NCBI GenBank assembly: GCA_964520045.1
Contig: CAZFMJ010000018.1
Coordinates: forward strand, 1 to 44,037
Source of the DNA: CAZFMJ01 sp964520045
Lineage (GTDB): Bacteria > Elusimicrobiota > Elusimicrobia > Elusimicrobiales > CAZFMJ01
Direction of reading: 5' to 3'
Length of the DNA stretch: 44,037 bases
The notes under the pieces: generated by a model
Told to the model about the DNA's origin: nothing
The model's database searches: none
The model's input: only the letters and a program-made list of their open reading frames with translations
Shown here: one piece after another, positions 7,497-15,934 of the stretch
How positions within the stretch are numbered: position 1 is the first letter of the stretch
Layout: every line of letters begins with the position of its first letter
Position numbers and translations under genes: made by a program

Positions 7497-9312
7497 ATTC
7501 CCCGTATTTAAGACGGCGGTCATTTCCGTCTTTGCCGTTGTCATAGTGTATTCCGCGGCTGCCGGCATTGCGGAATTGCGCGGTTTGACGCGCGAGGTGG
7601 TTTTTTCCGCCGATTGGGAACAGGTCCTTTCCGCATGCCTGCGGGAGGGGGAGGATGCGCAGTCGGTTTTGGCGCGTATGCGCACCATAGGAGTTACGGC
7701 GCTGATTGCAAAAGACCAGACGCTTGAAGATTTTGAGCGCAGAGGGCAGGCGGTAAGGTTTTCAGGTCCTGAAGCCGCAAAACTTAAGTGGCTTGGGATA
7801 GTGGATGAAAAAGCGCCTGTTGATTCCAGAACGATATGGGTTAAAGACGAACAGCTTGCTTCGGACATCGCGGCTATAGTGGCGGAGAACGGGCTTGAGT
7901 TATCAACGCGCAGCGTGCAGGGATTTAGGATTCTGAGTTTTCAGAAAGATTTCTGGTCTATGGAATTTACCGTCGGACCGGATCCGGCGGCGCTTGCCGA
8001 AGCGGAAACCGCCGGCATGGCGGTCATTATAGAGCCGGAGGATCCGCGCGGACTTTCAAAGGCGGCGCGTCGTTATCTTTCCGGCATGGAGGCGCTTTCT
8101 GCCGGGATACTCGCCCAATCTCAGCGCTCAAACGAGAAAGATATCGAATATGCGGGCAGATACAACAGATGGATAATCTCGCCGGTTAAGGCGCGCGCCC
8201 AGGCCTGGATGAAATCGGCGGAAATTTACATGACGCCCCCAGGCAGGGCTTCCTATAGAAGCAGATATCTGCCGTTTCTCGCTCTTGATGCCTTAAATGA
8301 GGATTCCGTAAGATTTTTAAGATTCAGTCTTAACACGGATAAATCCATAGAAGAAAATCTTTCTTCACTCAGAGATGTGGCAAGGGCTTTGCGCAATGCG
8401 GGTTATGAAACGGCATTTCCTTCTTTTGCCCAGCAGAGATTTCCCGATGATTTTCTGCTGATGAAATTTTCGCGGGGCTGGAAGGCTGGAATTATGGGTA
8501 TTTTCGTCCTTATTCTGGCCGCCGCAGTTCCGCTCGCGGCGGTTAAAATTGCGGTCCTGGTTTTGCGCAGATCCGTCCGCATAACTTTGGATAGCCTTTC
8601 CGGCCGCGGATCAGGCGGATGGCATGATGCTCTGCTTCAGGCTTCTTCGCCGGTATGGGAGGTAGGGGCGGGACTGTCCGCGGTTCTGGCTGTTTCATTG
8701 CTTGGCGGCATGTGCGTGCATGCTCTTGCGCCTTTGGGTTTTCCGGGAGGTTACAGGACAGGCGCGTTTATAACCGGTTTTCTTCCGGTAACCGCGGCGG
8801 TTTTTGTGCTGTACAGGGATATTCTTGTAAGTCTTTCAAGATGGTATCACAGCGTTATTTCAGTGAAAGATATCGTCTTTATTCTTCTGGCGGTGTTTTT
8901 TGTGAAGCTTATTTTTGATCCGATGGCGGTTATCGTCCATTCTAAAAGACTGCTTTCTTTCGTATGGCTGCTGGAAGATAATTTTCCGGCTCTGCGCAGG
9001 CATTGGAGAGAAATATTATTCGCCTATCCCGCCCTCCTTGTTTCTTTTTGGCTTTATGCCGGAAAATTTGCTTCCGATACCGGGCCTGATTCAAAATTTT
9101 TCCGGGGCAGGATATTCGGCGGAGATTTCAGGCCGTTTATGCTTTTAGGCCTTGCCGCGCCGGTGTTGATCTGCTGGAACAGCGCAAGACCCGAAATCCC
9201 GTTTTTTTCGACCTGCCGGCAGATTTCGGTCAGCGCGTTTGCCGGAAGCTTTTTGGGCGCCGGTTTTCTTGCCGTTCTGGTTTTTGTCCGCAGGATACTA
9301 AGAGCAAGATAA
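7486..9312 (+). CDS. Multi-pass membrane protein, DUF5693-like
   Basis: This 608-residue membrane protein has an N-terminal membrane helix (about residues 8-28), a large extracytoplasmic region to about residue 340, and then about eight C-terminal membrane helices. The early segment EDAQSVLARMRTIGVTALIAKDQTLEDFERRGQA and the later FVRRI end are reminiscent of DUF5693 proteins, which accompany cell-surface polysaccharide genes in other bacteria. I recognise that family only by overall pattern, so the name is tentative. The start overlaps glgA by 11 bp, so the two are probably co-translated. No catalytic motif is visible. A role in envelope or polysaccharide metabolism is inferred from architecture and position only. 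Confidence 0.6.
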   Translation: MNIKFPVFKTAVISVFAVVIVYSAAAGIAELRGLTREVVFSADWEQVLSACLREGEDAQSVLARMRTIGVTALIAKDQTLEDFERRGQAVRFSGPEAAKLKWLGIVDEKAPVDSRTIWVKDEQLASDIAAIVAENGLELSTRSVQGFRILSFQKDFWSMEFTVGPDPAALAEAETAGMAVIIEPEDPRGLSKAARRYLSGMEALSAGILAQSQRSNEKDIEYAGRYNRWIISPVKARAQAWMKSAEIYMTPPGRASYRSRYLPFLALDALNEDSVRFLRFSLNTDKSIEENLSSLRDVARALRNAGYETAFPSFAQQRFPDDFLLMKFSRGWKAGIMGIFVLILAAAVPLAAVKIAVLVLRRSVRITLDSLSGRGSGGWHDALLQASSPVWEVGAGLSAVLAVSLLGGMCVHALAPLGFPGGYRTGAFITGFLPVTAAVFVLYRDILVSLSRWYHSVISVKDIVFILLAVFFVKLIFDPMAVIVHSKRLLSFVWLLEDNFPALRRHWREILFAYPALLVSFWLYAGKFASDTGPDSKFFRGRIFGGDFRPFMLLGLAAPVLICWNSARPEIPFFSTCRQISVSAFAGSFLGAGFLAVLVFVRRILRAR

Positions 9313-9394
9313 GGCAGGATTGCAATGGAGCATGGGACATCTTTCCCAATTGTTTATGGGCCATTTCCCTTTTTTGACGTAGGTCTAAAGTTTC

Positions 9395-9423
9395 TTGTCC
9401 GGCTTTCCCTCCTTGTGTAAAAT
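9395..9423 (+). promoter_or_regulatory. Sigma70-type promoter before the structured RNA
   Basis: TTGTCC (9395-9400) and TAAAAT (9418-9423) are separated by 17 bp, a good match to the TTGACA/TATAAT consensus (four and five of six). Transcription would start near 9430, just before the CTTAG-CAC-CTAAG hairpin. Confidence 0.55.
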
Positions 9424-9429
9424 AATAAT

Positions 9430-9568
9430 ACTTAGCACCTAAGCAGTTATAAAGTCCCTTGTAATTCCGGAAACAGGTCCGGGAGCATCCACTCTGCCAC
9501 CGTTAATTTAATGGCGGATCACCAGGGGAACGAATACTGAAGTAATTCGTATTCGTTCCCCTTTTTTA
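9430..9568 (+). ncRNA. Candidate structured small RNA or 5' leader of the 9600 gene
   Basis: A transcript of about 139 nt is bounded by a promoter and a strong intrinsic terminator. Visible helices are CTTAG-CAC-CTAAG (9431-9443), a CCGG...CCGG pairing around 9467-9482, TCTGCCA (9493-9499) with TGGCGGA (9512-9518), and the 13-bp terminator stem. The start codon at 9600 lies 32 bp beyond the terminator, so this could be a stand-alone RNA or a transcription-attenuating leader. CAGGTCCGG recalls SRP RNA domain IV, but the GGAA tetraloop and its flanks are not present. I do not recognise a known riboswitch class. Confidence 0.45.
9525..9567 (+). terminator. Intrinsic terminator, 13-bp perfect stem
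   Basis: GGGGAACGAATAC (9525-9537) pairs perfectly with GTATTCGTTCCCC (9549-9561) around an 11-nt loop, followed by TTTTTTATTTT. It is the clearest rho-independent terminator in the window. Confidence 0.9.
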
Positions 9569-9599
9569 TTTTACGAAGACAAATAGGAACTGAAAATTT

Positions 9600-10988
9600 A
9601 TGATAAAAACGATTGCGGTTGTTTTATGTATGGCTGGCGTATCTCAGCCGGTCTTTTCAACGGAAAATAATATTTCTTGTGCCGAGCGGGATAATCCGTA
9701 TATCAATTCCGACGTGCAAAGCTATGTCGAAACCGCTTACGGGTATATGAAACCATCAAAAAAACCCGCCGATTTTCCGGAAAACTCCGGTAAAACCGGA
9801 TTTGCGGGGAAGACAGACATTGCAGCAGTTTCTCAATCCGGCCCCCGCGTTTCTTTTTCACCGATCAGGGATATCATAAAGGAAAGGGCGTCTAATCCCA
9901 AAACTGAAATTTCTGAAGCGACCGATCCCGCTTTATATAAACTTGAAGCATCCGCGGCCGGCGCGGATGCATATCCCATAAATGAAACCGCGGCTCCCGC
10001 GCCTGTTCCCCCCGCATATATGAATCATGAAGCGGGAAAGGAAAAAATTCTTGATGCGCTTAACTCCGTCCCGGCGCCTGTTCCCGGTCCTTTGCTTTTT
10101 CACAAGCCCGCAAATCTGGCCGGAATGGATTATAAGGTGCGCTTCGCCGGCACTCCGGGCGCCATGGCTAAATTTGTGCCTCCGCTCGAAGAGCCGGGGT
10201 ACGGATATATACACAAGGATTACCTATTTGTTTCCGTGACGGCAATGCGCAAAGACTGCGGCGATGCCGCGCGCAGATTGTCCCGCGAGACGGGGTTTAT
10301 ATCTATGGTTCCCGCCGGTATAAATAAGAAAAACACGGAATTCAGCGGCTGGGTTCCGGCGGATAATTGGCGGCTTTTTTTATCTCATCCGTGCGTTGAA
10401 AAGACATCGCTGAGGCAGTCTCCCGAAAACACGGACCGGCAGGTCCTTAAATCAGAGGTCTATGTTAAACTCAGCGTGCCGCGCAGTTATGATCCCGGCG
10501 AGTTTCTTAATATAGCGTTAAAAAGGATGAATGACGCGGCGGGGTTTACGTGGAAAAGGACGATTGACTTTTTTTCGGGGCGTCCCGCCGACAGCGGGTA
10601 TTATTCAGCGCCGTCCCTTGTGCTGATGCTGAAGGGATCGGTTCCTGCGGATAAGGCGTTGAAGCTTTTTGAGTATCCCGCTGTTATGCGCATAGAATCC
10701 TCGGATTCGCCTATGGTTTATAAAGAGCCTCAAGCGCAAATCGAATCGAATGGCGGGGCTTCGCTGGCGATGTTGAGCCGAAACGGGGATTTAAAAGATT
10801 CCCTTAACCAAAATCCCGGCATTCCGGCGCCCAAACCCATGTCTGCGCAGCGGCCGGGAAACAAGTCCCTTACGGATAACGGCGTTTATAACGAAACCGG
10901 TTTCGGCATGATTTATCCCGCAGTTACGGTTCCCTTTTTTCTGGGCTTTCCGATGGCTATTCCCGCCTATAATCAGCTTATATTCTAA
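9600..10988 (+). CDS. Secreted protein of unknown function with an internal duplication
   Basis: This 462-residue protein has a signal peptide (residues 1 to about 21, cleavage near VFS-TE) and is probably periplasmic or outer-membrane associated. Residues 25-195 are Pro/Ala/Ser-rich and look disordered. Two related units of about 80-90 residues follow, roughly 205-283 and 285-377. They share a beta-alpha start (YLFVSVTAMRKDCGDAARRL against VYVKLSVPRSYDPGEFLNIA) and a common end pattern G-VPAD...LF..P-V......S-SP. The C-terminus is hydrophobic and aromatic (VPFFLGFPMAIP). I recognise no family. It stands alone between a terminator and the promoter of the TPR gene. Confidence 0.7.
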   Translation: MIKTIAVVLCMAGVSQPVFSTENNISCAERDNPYINSDVQSYVETAYGYMKPSKKPADFPENSGKTGFAGKTDIAAVSQSGPRVSFSPIRDIIKERASNPKTEISEATDPALYKLEASAAGADAYPINETAAPAPVPPAYMNHEAGKEKILDALNSVPAPVPGPLLFHKPANLAGMDYKVRFAGTPGAMAKFVPPLEEPGYGYIHKDYLFVSVTAMRKDCGDAARRLSRETGFISMVPAGINKKNTEFSGWVPADNWRLFLSHPCVEKTSLRQSPENTDRQVLKSEVYVKLSVPRSYDPGEFLNIALKRMNDAAGFTWKRTIDFFSGRPADSGYYSAPSLVLMLKGSVPADKALKLFEYPAVMRIESSDSPMVYKEPQAQIESNGGASLAMLSRNGDLKDSLNQNPGIPAPKPMSAQRPGNKSLTDNGVYNETGFGMIYPAVTVPFFLGFPMAIPAYNQLIF

Positions 10989-11018
10989 TCCCTTTTTACA
11001 TTTCCGTAACACAGCCTC

Positions 11019-11046
11019 TTGACAATCTAGTTCCATCTGTTATACT
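11019..11046 (+). promoter_or_regulatory. Sigma70-type promoter upstream of the TPR-ExbBD-TonB cluster
   Basis: TTGACA (11019-11024) is a perfect -35, and TATACT (11041-11046) is a five-of-six -10, with a 16-bp spacer. It lies 31 bp after the preceding stop codon and about 155 bp before the next ATG, leaving a long leader. Confidence 0.65.
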
Positions 11047-11095
11047 TATCCTGCTTCAGGGAAATTTCGTAAATAGTTGTCCGTTATTTTTGCGC

Positions 11096-11125
11096 TTGAC
11101 AACATGGTGGAAAGTTAAGGACAAT
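11096..11125 (+). promoter_or_regulatory. Possible second promoter upstream of the TPR gene
   Basis: TTGACA (11096-11101) is followed after 18 bp by GACAAT (11120-11125), a weaker -10. It may be a second start for the same operon or chance. Confidence 0.35.
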
Positions 11126-11201
11126 AAATTTCTGCCTGTGCGGAGGGAGTTGGTTGGGGTACCGTAAGAATTATTTGTAATTTTAAAAAAAAGAGATTGA
11201 T

Positions 11202-14200
11202 ATGGCAAAAAATATATTCTTGTGCATCTGTCTGGTTCTTTTGTCTTGCCCCGGGATGGTTTTGAGCAAAGAGGATAACGCTTCTTCCGATTCAAGGGCA
11301 TGGCGGACGCTTCAGATGAAGGTACAGTCCTCCCTGTCCGATTCTGAAAGTCTTAAAGAATTAAGGGAATTTATACGCAGATATCCCAACGGCGAGCATG
11401 CTTCGGATGCCCGGTTTGCCATAGCGGAAATTCTTTTTCAGAAAAGCCAGTATGCGATAGCAAAGCCTCAGTATGAGCTTATGGCGGCTGAAAAAGATTC
11501 GACTTACGGCGATGATTCCATGCTGCGTCTCGGGGAGATTTGCTATAACACGGGCGACAAAAAATGCGCGCGGGAGCAATGGGACAAGCTGGCTGATAAA
11601 TTTTTCGGCGAATCGGCGATGGTGGCCGAGGCGATGTACGGGATTATACTTTGCGACCTGCATGAAAAGGATTATCTTTCCGCAAAACAGAGACTGGAAA
11701 AACTTGTTAAAAACTATCCTTTTTACAGCGGGCTGGCCAAGATCAATGAGATTTACGGCCTTATTTATTTTCAGGAAAAAGAATTTGAGAAAGCGGTGGA
11801 CGTTCTTGAGGATGTGAACACTCCGGCCGCGGCGTTTTACAGGGGCCTGAGTTTTTTTCATCTTAAGCGTTATCTGGAGGCGGCTGAATCGTTTAAGAAA
11901 CTTACTATTATCACCTCCGGAACATATGCCGAACTGGGGGCATATTTCAAAGCCGAGAGCTTCAGGGCGGGGAAAAACAATACCCTTGCGGCGCAGGCGT
12001 ATGCGCAGTTCATAGAGCAATATCCCAAAAGCAATTTAAAGCCGTACGCCTATGTTCAGCTTGGGCAGAGCCTCTATCAGCTTAACAGGATGGCTGAGGC
12101 TGAAAAAGTCATCGCGGTCGTGAAGCAGATGAAGATCTCGCGCGACATAAAGATTTACGCGATGTACATCGAGGGTGAATTGGCCGCCAAAAAAGGGGAT
12201 TTCAAGAGCGCTGTCGCGGTGCTTGATCTTGCGCGCAGGATAGTCAACAGCGTGGACCAGCCAGATCTTTATGCCATAGTGATGACGGCCAAAGGCTATT
12301 ATCTTCTTAAAATGGGCGAGTTTAAAGCAGCCGCCGACGTAATGAGCGAGCTGATACACACGATGCCTTATCATCCGCTGGGAGTGCCGGCCTGCATGAT
12401 ATTAGGGAACGCCGCTTACGAGCGTAAGGATTGGAGTCAGGCTATCTCGGCTTATGAGACCGCCCTTCTTAAATATAAATATTCCGTGCTTTCGGACGTG
12501 GCCATGGCCATGCTTTTGCGGACTTATTATGCCGCGGAAAAATATCAGGAGCTTGTTACCAATGCCAACAGAGTGATGAAGGTTATAAATGCGGAATTTC
12601 CCGCGCAGGACACTCAGTGGAGGACTTACGGTTATTATGTCCTGGCCGAGGCGTATTATATGATCAAACAGTATGCCGACGCTTCCAATTATTACCTTAA
12701 ATCCATGAAGCATCCTTATTGGGTGCAGGAAGCGAGGCTTTGCCTGGCATGGTCGCGCTATCATGAGGAAAAATATCCCGAGGCTATAGCGCTTGCAAAA
12801 CAGGTGATGGCCGATCCCAATATCCTTCCGGAGCGCAAATCCAGCGCCTATTTTCTTATGGCCGCCAGCTATTTCAACCAGAAAAATTACAGCGCGGCCA
12901 TAGACGGTTTTAATACTTTCAGGAGACATTTCCCGAAAGACGAGCGCGTTGCGGAAAGCTATCTGCAGGAGGGGCTCGCCTGTAAGCAGGCAAAATATTT
13001 CAAGGACGCTCTTGCCGCATGGGAAAAGCTTATCGCTCTGTATCCGAACAATCCCGCGGCGCAGGATGCGCAGATGCAGGCCGGAAAGCTTCATTTCGAA
13101 GGCCGCCAGTACAAAACAGCCGTGGCAATGTTCGTAAAATTCCTTCAGAAATGGCCGCAGTCGCCCCAGGCGCCGGAGGCGCAATGGCTGACGGCGCAGG
13201 CCTATTACAATGACAGGCAGTATGATCCGGCGATAAAAACCTACCAGCTGTTTCTGGAGTCATATCCGAAAGATTTCAGGGTTGAAGACGGCAAGAACCA
13301 GCTTATGATGTCTTATTACCACAGGGCAATGAGGAGCAAAACTCCCGAACACCTTGCCGAATTCGTGGAACTCTATCCGAAGAACGATCTTGCCGCCGAC
13401 GCCCAGTATCAGCTTGGGCAGATCGCTTATACAAAAAAAGACTGGCCGGCGGCGGTCAGGGAGCTTCGAAAGCTTCTTCTTAATTATCCCGGGAATGCCC
13501 AGTCTCCCATGGCTCTTCTGGCCATAGCGCATGCGCAGGAATATATGAAAAATCTGGACGGCGCCATACCTGAATACGAGAGCCTGCTTAATCTTTTTCC
13601 CTCCAGTTCTTTTGCGCTGGATGCGGCGATGCGGCTGGGCGCGATATATTATAACCGGGAAAAATATAAGGATGCCGCAAAGAAATTCCAGTTCGCGGCT
13701 GAAAGAGAGGCTCCTAAGCAGGTGCGTGCCGATGCCGCTTTTAATACGGCCGTTTCGTATAAGATGGCGCAAAGTTACGGCGACGCAATCCACGCTTATG
13801 AGAGTTTTATCAGTAATTATGATGATGATCCGCGTCATTTTGACGCTCTTCTCGATATAGCCGGCATATATAAGCTGAAAGAAGAGCATCTTAAAGCTGT
13901 TGAAATATACAACAAGATATTGGAAAGCAAAAATACGAAAATGACGGCTGTGATGAAGATGGAGATGTACAGGCAGATAGGCGAGATATATCTTAAATCG
14001 CTCAATAATAAAGAAAAGGCTATGGTGGCGTACAGCCAGCTTGTCCCGCTTGTTCCGCAGAAGCATGATATAAGGCTTTTGGGTCTGGCGGAATTGGCGG
14101 CGCTTTATGAGGAAAGGGAGGATTGGCTCAGGGCTTTGGACATATATAAGCATATCCAGGCCAGCGGCGGACGCAAAGACTGGGTCGCCAGCGCGGTCGA

Positions 14201-14396
14201 GAGGGCGAAGGATATACAAAAATATATGCGCGCAAAGAGAGCCAAGGCGGCCGCCGGCTCTTCGGGGGCATCCGCCGCGCCGCAGACGCAGAGCGATTCC
14301 AAGAAGAAAAAAAGCGCTGACAAGGAGGCGGACCATGCGGATAAACAGATTCAGGCGGATGTGGCGCTGGAAAAAATAGGCGCGCCCAAAAAATGA
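11202..14396 (+). CDS. Large TPR-repeat periplasmic protein (BamD/CpoB-like repeats)
   Basis: This 1064-residue exported protein is built almost wholly of tetratricopeptide repeats, many in the envelope-associated form with a YP-x-(S/N/D)-x-x-A-x-A-x-x-x-x-G pattern (for example RYPNGEHASDARFAIAE and LYPNNPAAQDAQMQAGKL). The signal peptide is residues 1 to about 22. LLSC at residues 13-16 could be a lipobox, but the context is not ideal. The last 55 residues are a Lys/Ala/Ser-rich tail. ATG 11202 is preceded by AAAAGAGAT. It is followed within 50 bp by exbB-exbD-exbD-tonB, so it probably acts as a scaffold for that motor or its outer-membrane partner. The exact role is not known. Confidence 0.85.
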   Translation: MAKNIFLCICLVLLSCPGMVLSKEDNASSDSRAWRTLQMKVQSSLSDSESLKELREFIRRYPNGEHASDARFAIAEILFQKSQYAIAKPQYELMAAEKDSTYGDDSMLRLGEICYNTGDKKCAREQWDKLADKFFGESAMVAEAMYGIILCDLHEKDYLSAKQRLEKLVKNYPFYSGLAKINEIYGLIYFQEKEFEKAVDVLEDVNTPAAAFYRGLSFFHLKRYLEAAESFKKLTIITSGTYAELGAYFKAESFRAGKNNTLAAQAYAQFIEQYPKSNLKPYAYVQLGQSLYQLNRMAEAEKVIAVVKQMKISRDIKIYAMYIEGELAAKKGDFKSAVAVLDLARRIVNSVDQPDLYAIVMTAKGYYLLKMGEFKAAADVMSELIHTMPYHPLGVPACMILGNAAYERKDWSQAISAYETALLKYKYSVLSDVAMAMLLRTYYAAEKYQELVTNANRVMKVINAEFPAQDTQWRTYGYYVLAEAYYMIKQYADASNYYLKSMKHPYWVQEARLCLAWSRYHEEKYPEAIALAKQVMADPNILPERKSSAYFLMAASYFNQKNYSAAIDGFNTFRRHFPKDERVAESYLQEGLACKQAKYFKDALAAWEKLIALYPNNPAAQDAQMQAGKLHFEGRQYKTAVAMFVKFLQKWPQSPQAPEAQWLTAQAYYNDRQYDPAIKTYQLFLESYPKDFRVEDGKNQLMMSYYHRAMRSKTPEHLAEFVELYPKNDLAADAQYQLGQIAYTKKDWPAAVRELRKLLLNYPGNAQSPMALLAIAHAQEYMKNLDGAIPEYESLLNLFPSSSFALDAAMRLGAIYYNREKYKDAAKKFQFAAEREAPKQVRADAAFNTAVSYKMAQSYGDAIHAYESFISNYDDDPRHFDALLDIAGIYKLKEEHLKAVEIYNKILESKNTKMTAVMKMEMYRQIGEIYLKSLNNKEKAMVAYSQLVPLVPQKHDIRLLGLAELAALYEEREDWLRALDIYKHIQASGGRKDWVASAVERAKDIQKYMRAKRAKAAAGSSGASAAPQTQSDSKKKKSADKEADHADKQIQADVALEKIGAPKK

Positions 14397-14442
14397 CGGT
14401 AAATGCAGATTGTAGCGGCTACAAACTAAGGGGGAATAAATT

Positions 14443-15093
14443 ATGCAGGATGCGGGAATGACAAACGTAGCGTTTCAGACATTTCATTCGGTGTTTATAC
14501 TTGTCGTCTTGTTCGTGTGTTCTCTGATGTGCGTTGCTTTTATAGTTGAAAGATGGCTGTATTATAAAAAGATAAGCATAAATCCCGAAAAAACGCTTCT
14601 TAAGATCCGGAACAGCCTCATAGCCGGCCGCTTGGAGGAGGCGCTGGAAATCCTGGGGGATGTCGAAAACAATCCTATCCTTTCTGTGGTTCAGGTGGGG
14701 ATAAGAAACGGCAAACTGGCGAAGGAGCAGGTGTCTGAAATCATGCGGGCATGCATGATAAAGCAGAAAATGCGGCTGGAAAAATATCTGGGAGTGCTGG
14801 GCACCCTCGGAAACACCGCGCCGTTTATAGGACTACTGGGCACAGTGATGGGAATAATACAGGCGTTCCGCGATCTCGCGGGTCCCCAGGCTCAGGCTAA
14901 CGGCGCCACCGTGGTGGCGACGGGAATAGCCGAAGCTCTGGTGGCTACCGCGGCGGGGCTTTTTGTGGCTATTCCGGCCGTTGTGTTTTATAATTATTTC
15001 CTTAAAAAGGTCAAGAATTTCATGAGCGAAATGGAAGTGACGGCCATGGAAGTGCTGGTTATGCTGTCTATGGGGCGCAATAATGCAAGCTAG
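14443..15093 (+). CDS. ExbB/TolQ proton-channel protein
   Basis: This 216-residue inner-membrane protein of the MotA/TolQ/ExbB family conducts protons and drives TonB- or TolA-type energy transfer. It has an N-terminal helix (about residues 12-38), a cytoplasmic region, and two C-terminal helices. The conserved LGTLGNTAPFIGLLGTVMGI motif leads into the second helix, and the third contains GIAEALVATAAGLFVAIPAV. AAGGGGGAATAAAT precedes ATG 14443. It overlaps the following exbD by 11 bp. With tonB at the end of the operon it is more probably ExbB than TolQ, but no TolB or Pal is present to decide. Confidence 0.93.
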   Translation: MQDAGMTNVAFQTFHSVFILVVLFVCSLMCVAFIVERWLYYKKISINPEKTLLKIRNSLIAGRLEEALEILGDVENNPILSVVQVGIRNGKLAKEQVSEIMRACMIKQKMRLEKYLGVLGTLGNTAPFIGLLGTVMGIIQAFRDLAGPQAQANGATVVATGIAEALVATAAGLFVAIPAVVFYNYFLKKVKNFMSEMEVTAMEVLVMLSMGRNNAS

Positions 15094-15514
15094 CTCTTCC
15101 TCTTCCGAAGAGCCGATAACGGCGATAAACATCACGCCGCTGGTGGATGTGTCGCTTGTCTTGGTTATAATCTTCATGATAACAATGCCGTTTCTCATTG
15201 AAAAGGGCATGAAGATAAAATCTTCCGCGGAAAAAATAACGCAGGTAAGTTCCGTCAACGAGCCCGTGCTGGTGGAAGTAACAGAGGATAAGCTGATAGT
15301 AGAGGGCCGGTCTGTTACCGCGGAGGAGATGGAAGGTTTGCTCAAAAAAATTATGGACAAAAGGCGCATTTTTACCGTGGCGGTATCCGCAAAGCCTGCG
15401 GTTACGCACGGAAAGATCATAGATGCGTTGGATCATATAATGGCGTCGGGGGCCCAGGATCTGGACCTGCTTGACCCTGAGGAGGCGGGCGGTGGCCGGA
15501 AACAACGTCGTTGA
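15083..15514 (+). CDS. ExbD/TolR family protein, first copy
   Basis: This 143-residue protein has one membrane helix and a small periplasmic domain. The family motif INITPLVDVSLVLVIIFM contains the channel aspartate that works with the ExbB pore. The periplasmic part (about residues 45-130) has the usual beta-alpha pattern with VAVSAKPAVTHGKIIDALD. The Ser/Glu-rich start (MQASSSSSEEP) is short, as expected. It overlaps exbB by 11 bp and the second exbD by 23 bp, so the genes are tightly coupled. Two different ExbD proteins beside one ExbB are common in diderm candidate phyla and could form a heteromeric stator. Confidence 0.93.
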   Translation: MQASSSSSEEPITAINITPLVDVSLVLVIIFMITMPFLIEKGMKIKSSAEKITQVSSVNEPVLVEVTEDKLIVEGRSVTAEEMEGLLKKIMDKRRIFTVAVSAKPAVTHGKIIDALDHIMASGAQDLDLLDPEEAGGGRKQRR

Positions 15515-15934
15515 AGAAGATAATATAATTTCGGAAATAAACCTCACGCCGCTGGTGGACGTGTCGCTGGTGCTGGTTATAATTTTCATGCTTGTGGCGC
15601 CGTTTTTTTCCAAGATATTAAAGCCTCTTATTCTTCCCGACGCCGCCAAAGCTTCGCTTAACGACCAGAACACGATAAAGGTGTCGGTGTTCCNNNNNNN
15701 NNNACTCTTGCGGTCAATACCGTCGTCGTAAGCGAAGCGGAAATGGGGCCCGCCATCCTTAATGAAGTGGCGAACGGCAAGTCGCCGTGGGTGCTTGTGA
15801 GAGCCGGGGTTGATATTCCTTACGGCAGAGTAATGGCGATAGTTAAAATGGTCAAGAAATCAGGAGTGAGCAGAATAGCTTTTGCGACCCGTCCTAAAAA
15901 TATAGAGGAAAAAACCGGCGGAGGCGCCATATGA
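15492..15934 (+). CDS. ExbD/TolR family protein, second copy, interrupted by an assembly gap
   Basis: This is a second ExbD with INLTPLVDVSLVLVIIFM and its channel aspartate. I chose GTG 15492 because GGAGGCGGGC lies just upstream, giving MAGNNVVEEDN; an upstream ATG at 15471 lacks this. Ten Ns at 15694-15703 break the frame. Before them the protein reads NTIKVSVF; after them, in another frame, it continues TLAVNTVVVSEAEMG and ends in a normal ExbD C-terminus. A true gap of 8, 11 or 14 bases would restore one reading frame (about 147 residues at 11). I therefore read this as an intact gene with an assembly artefact. Its stop overlaps tonB by 4 bp. Confidence 0.85.
15694..15703. other. Assembly gap of 10 Ns
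   Basis: A run of ten N lies inside the second exbD. The flanking codons show that its true length is not 10, because 10 would leave the two halves out of frame. Confidence 0.99.

Noticed and set aside
9460..9520. Signal recognition particle RNA
   Set aside because: CAGGTCCGG is suggestive, but the GGAA tetraloop, the GGAAGC strand and the closing long helix are missing.
13260..14336. Minus-strand open frame of 358 residues opposite the TPR gene
   Set aside because: It is an antisense shadow with no recognisable protein; the plus strand has regular TPR repeats throughout.
15471..15934. Frameshifted exbD pseudogene
   Set aside because: The break coincides exactly with ten Ns; both halves are well conserved, so an assembly gap is the simpler explanation.
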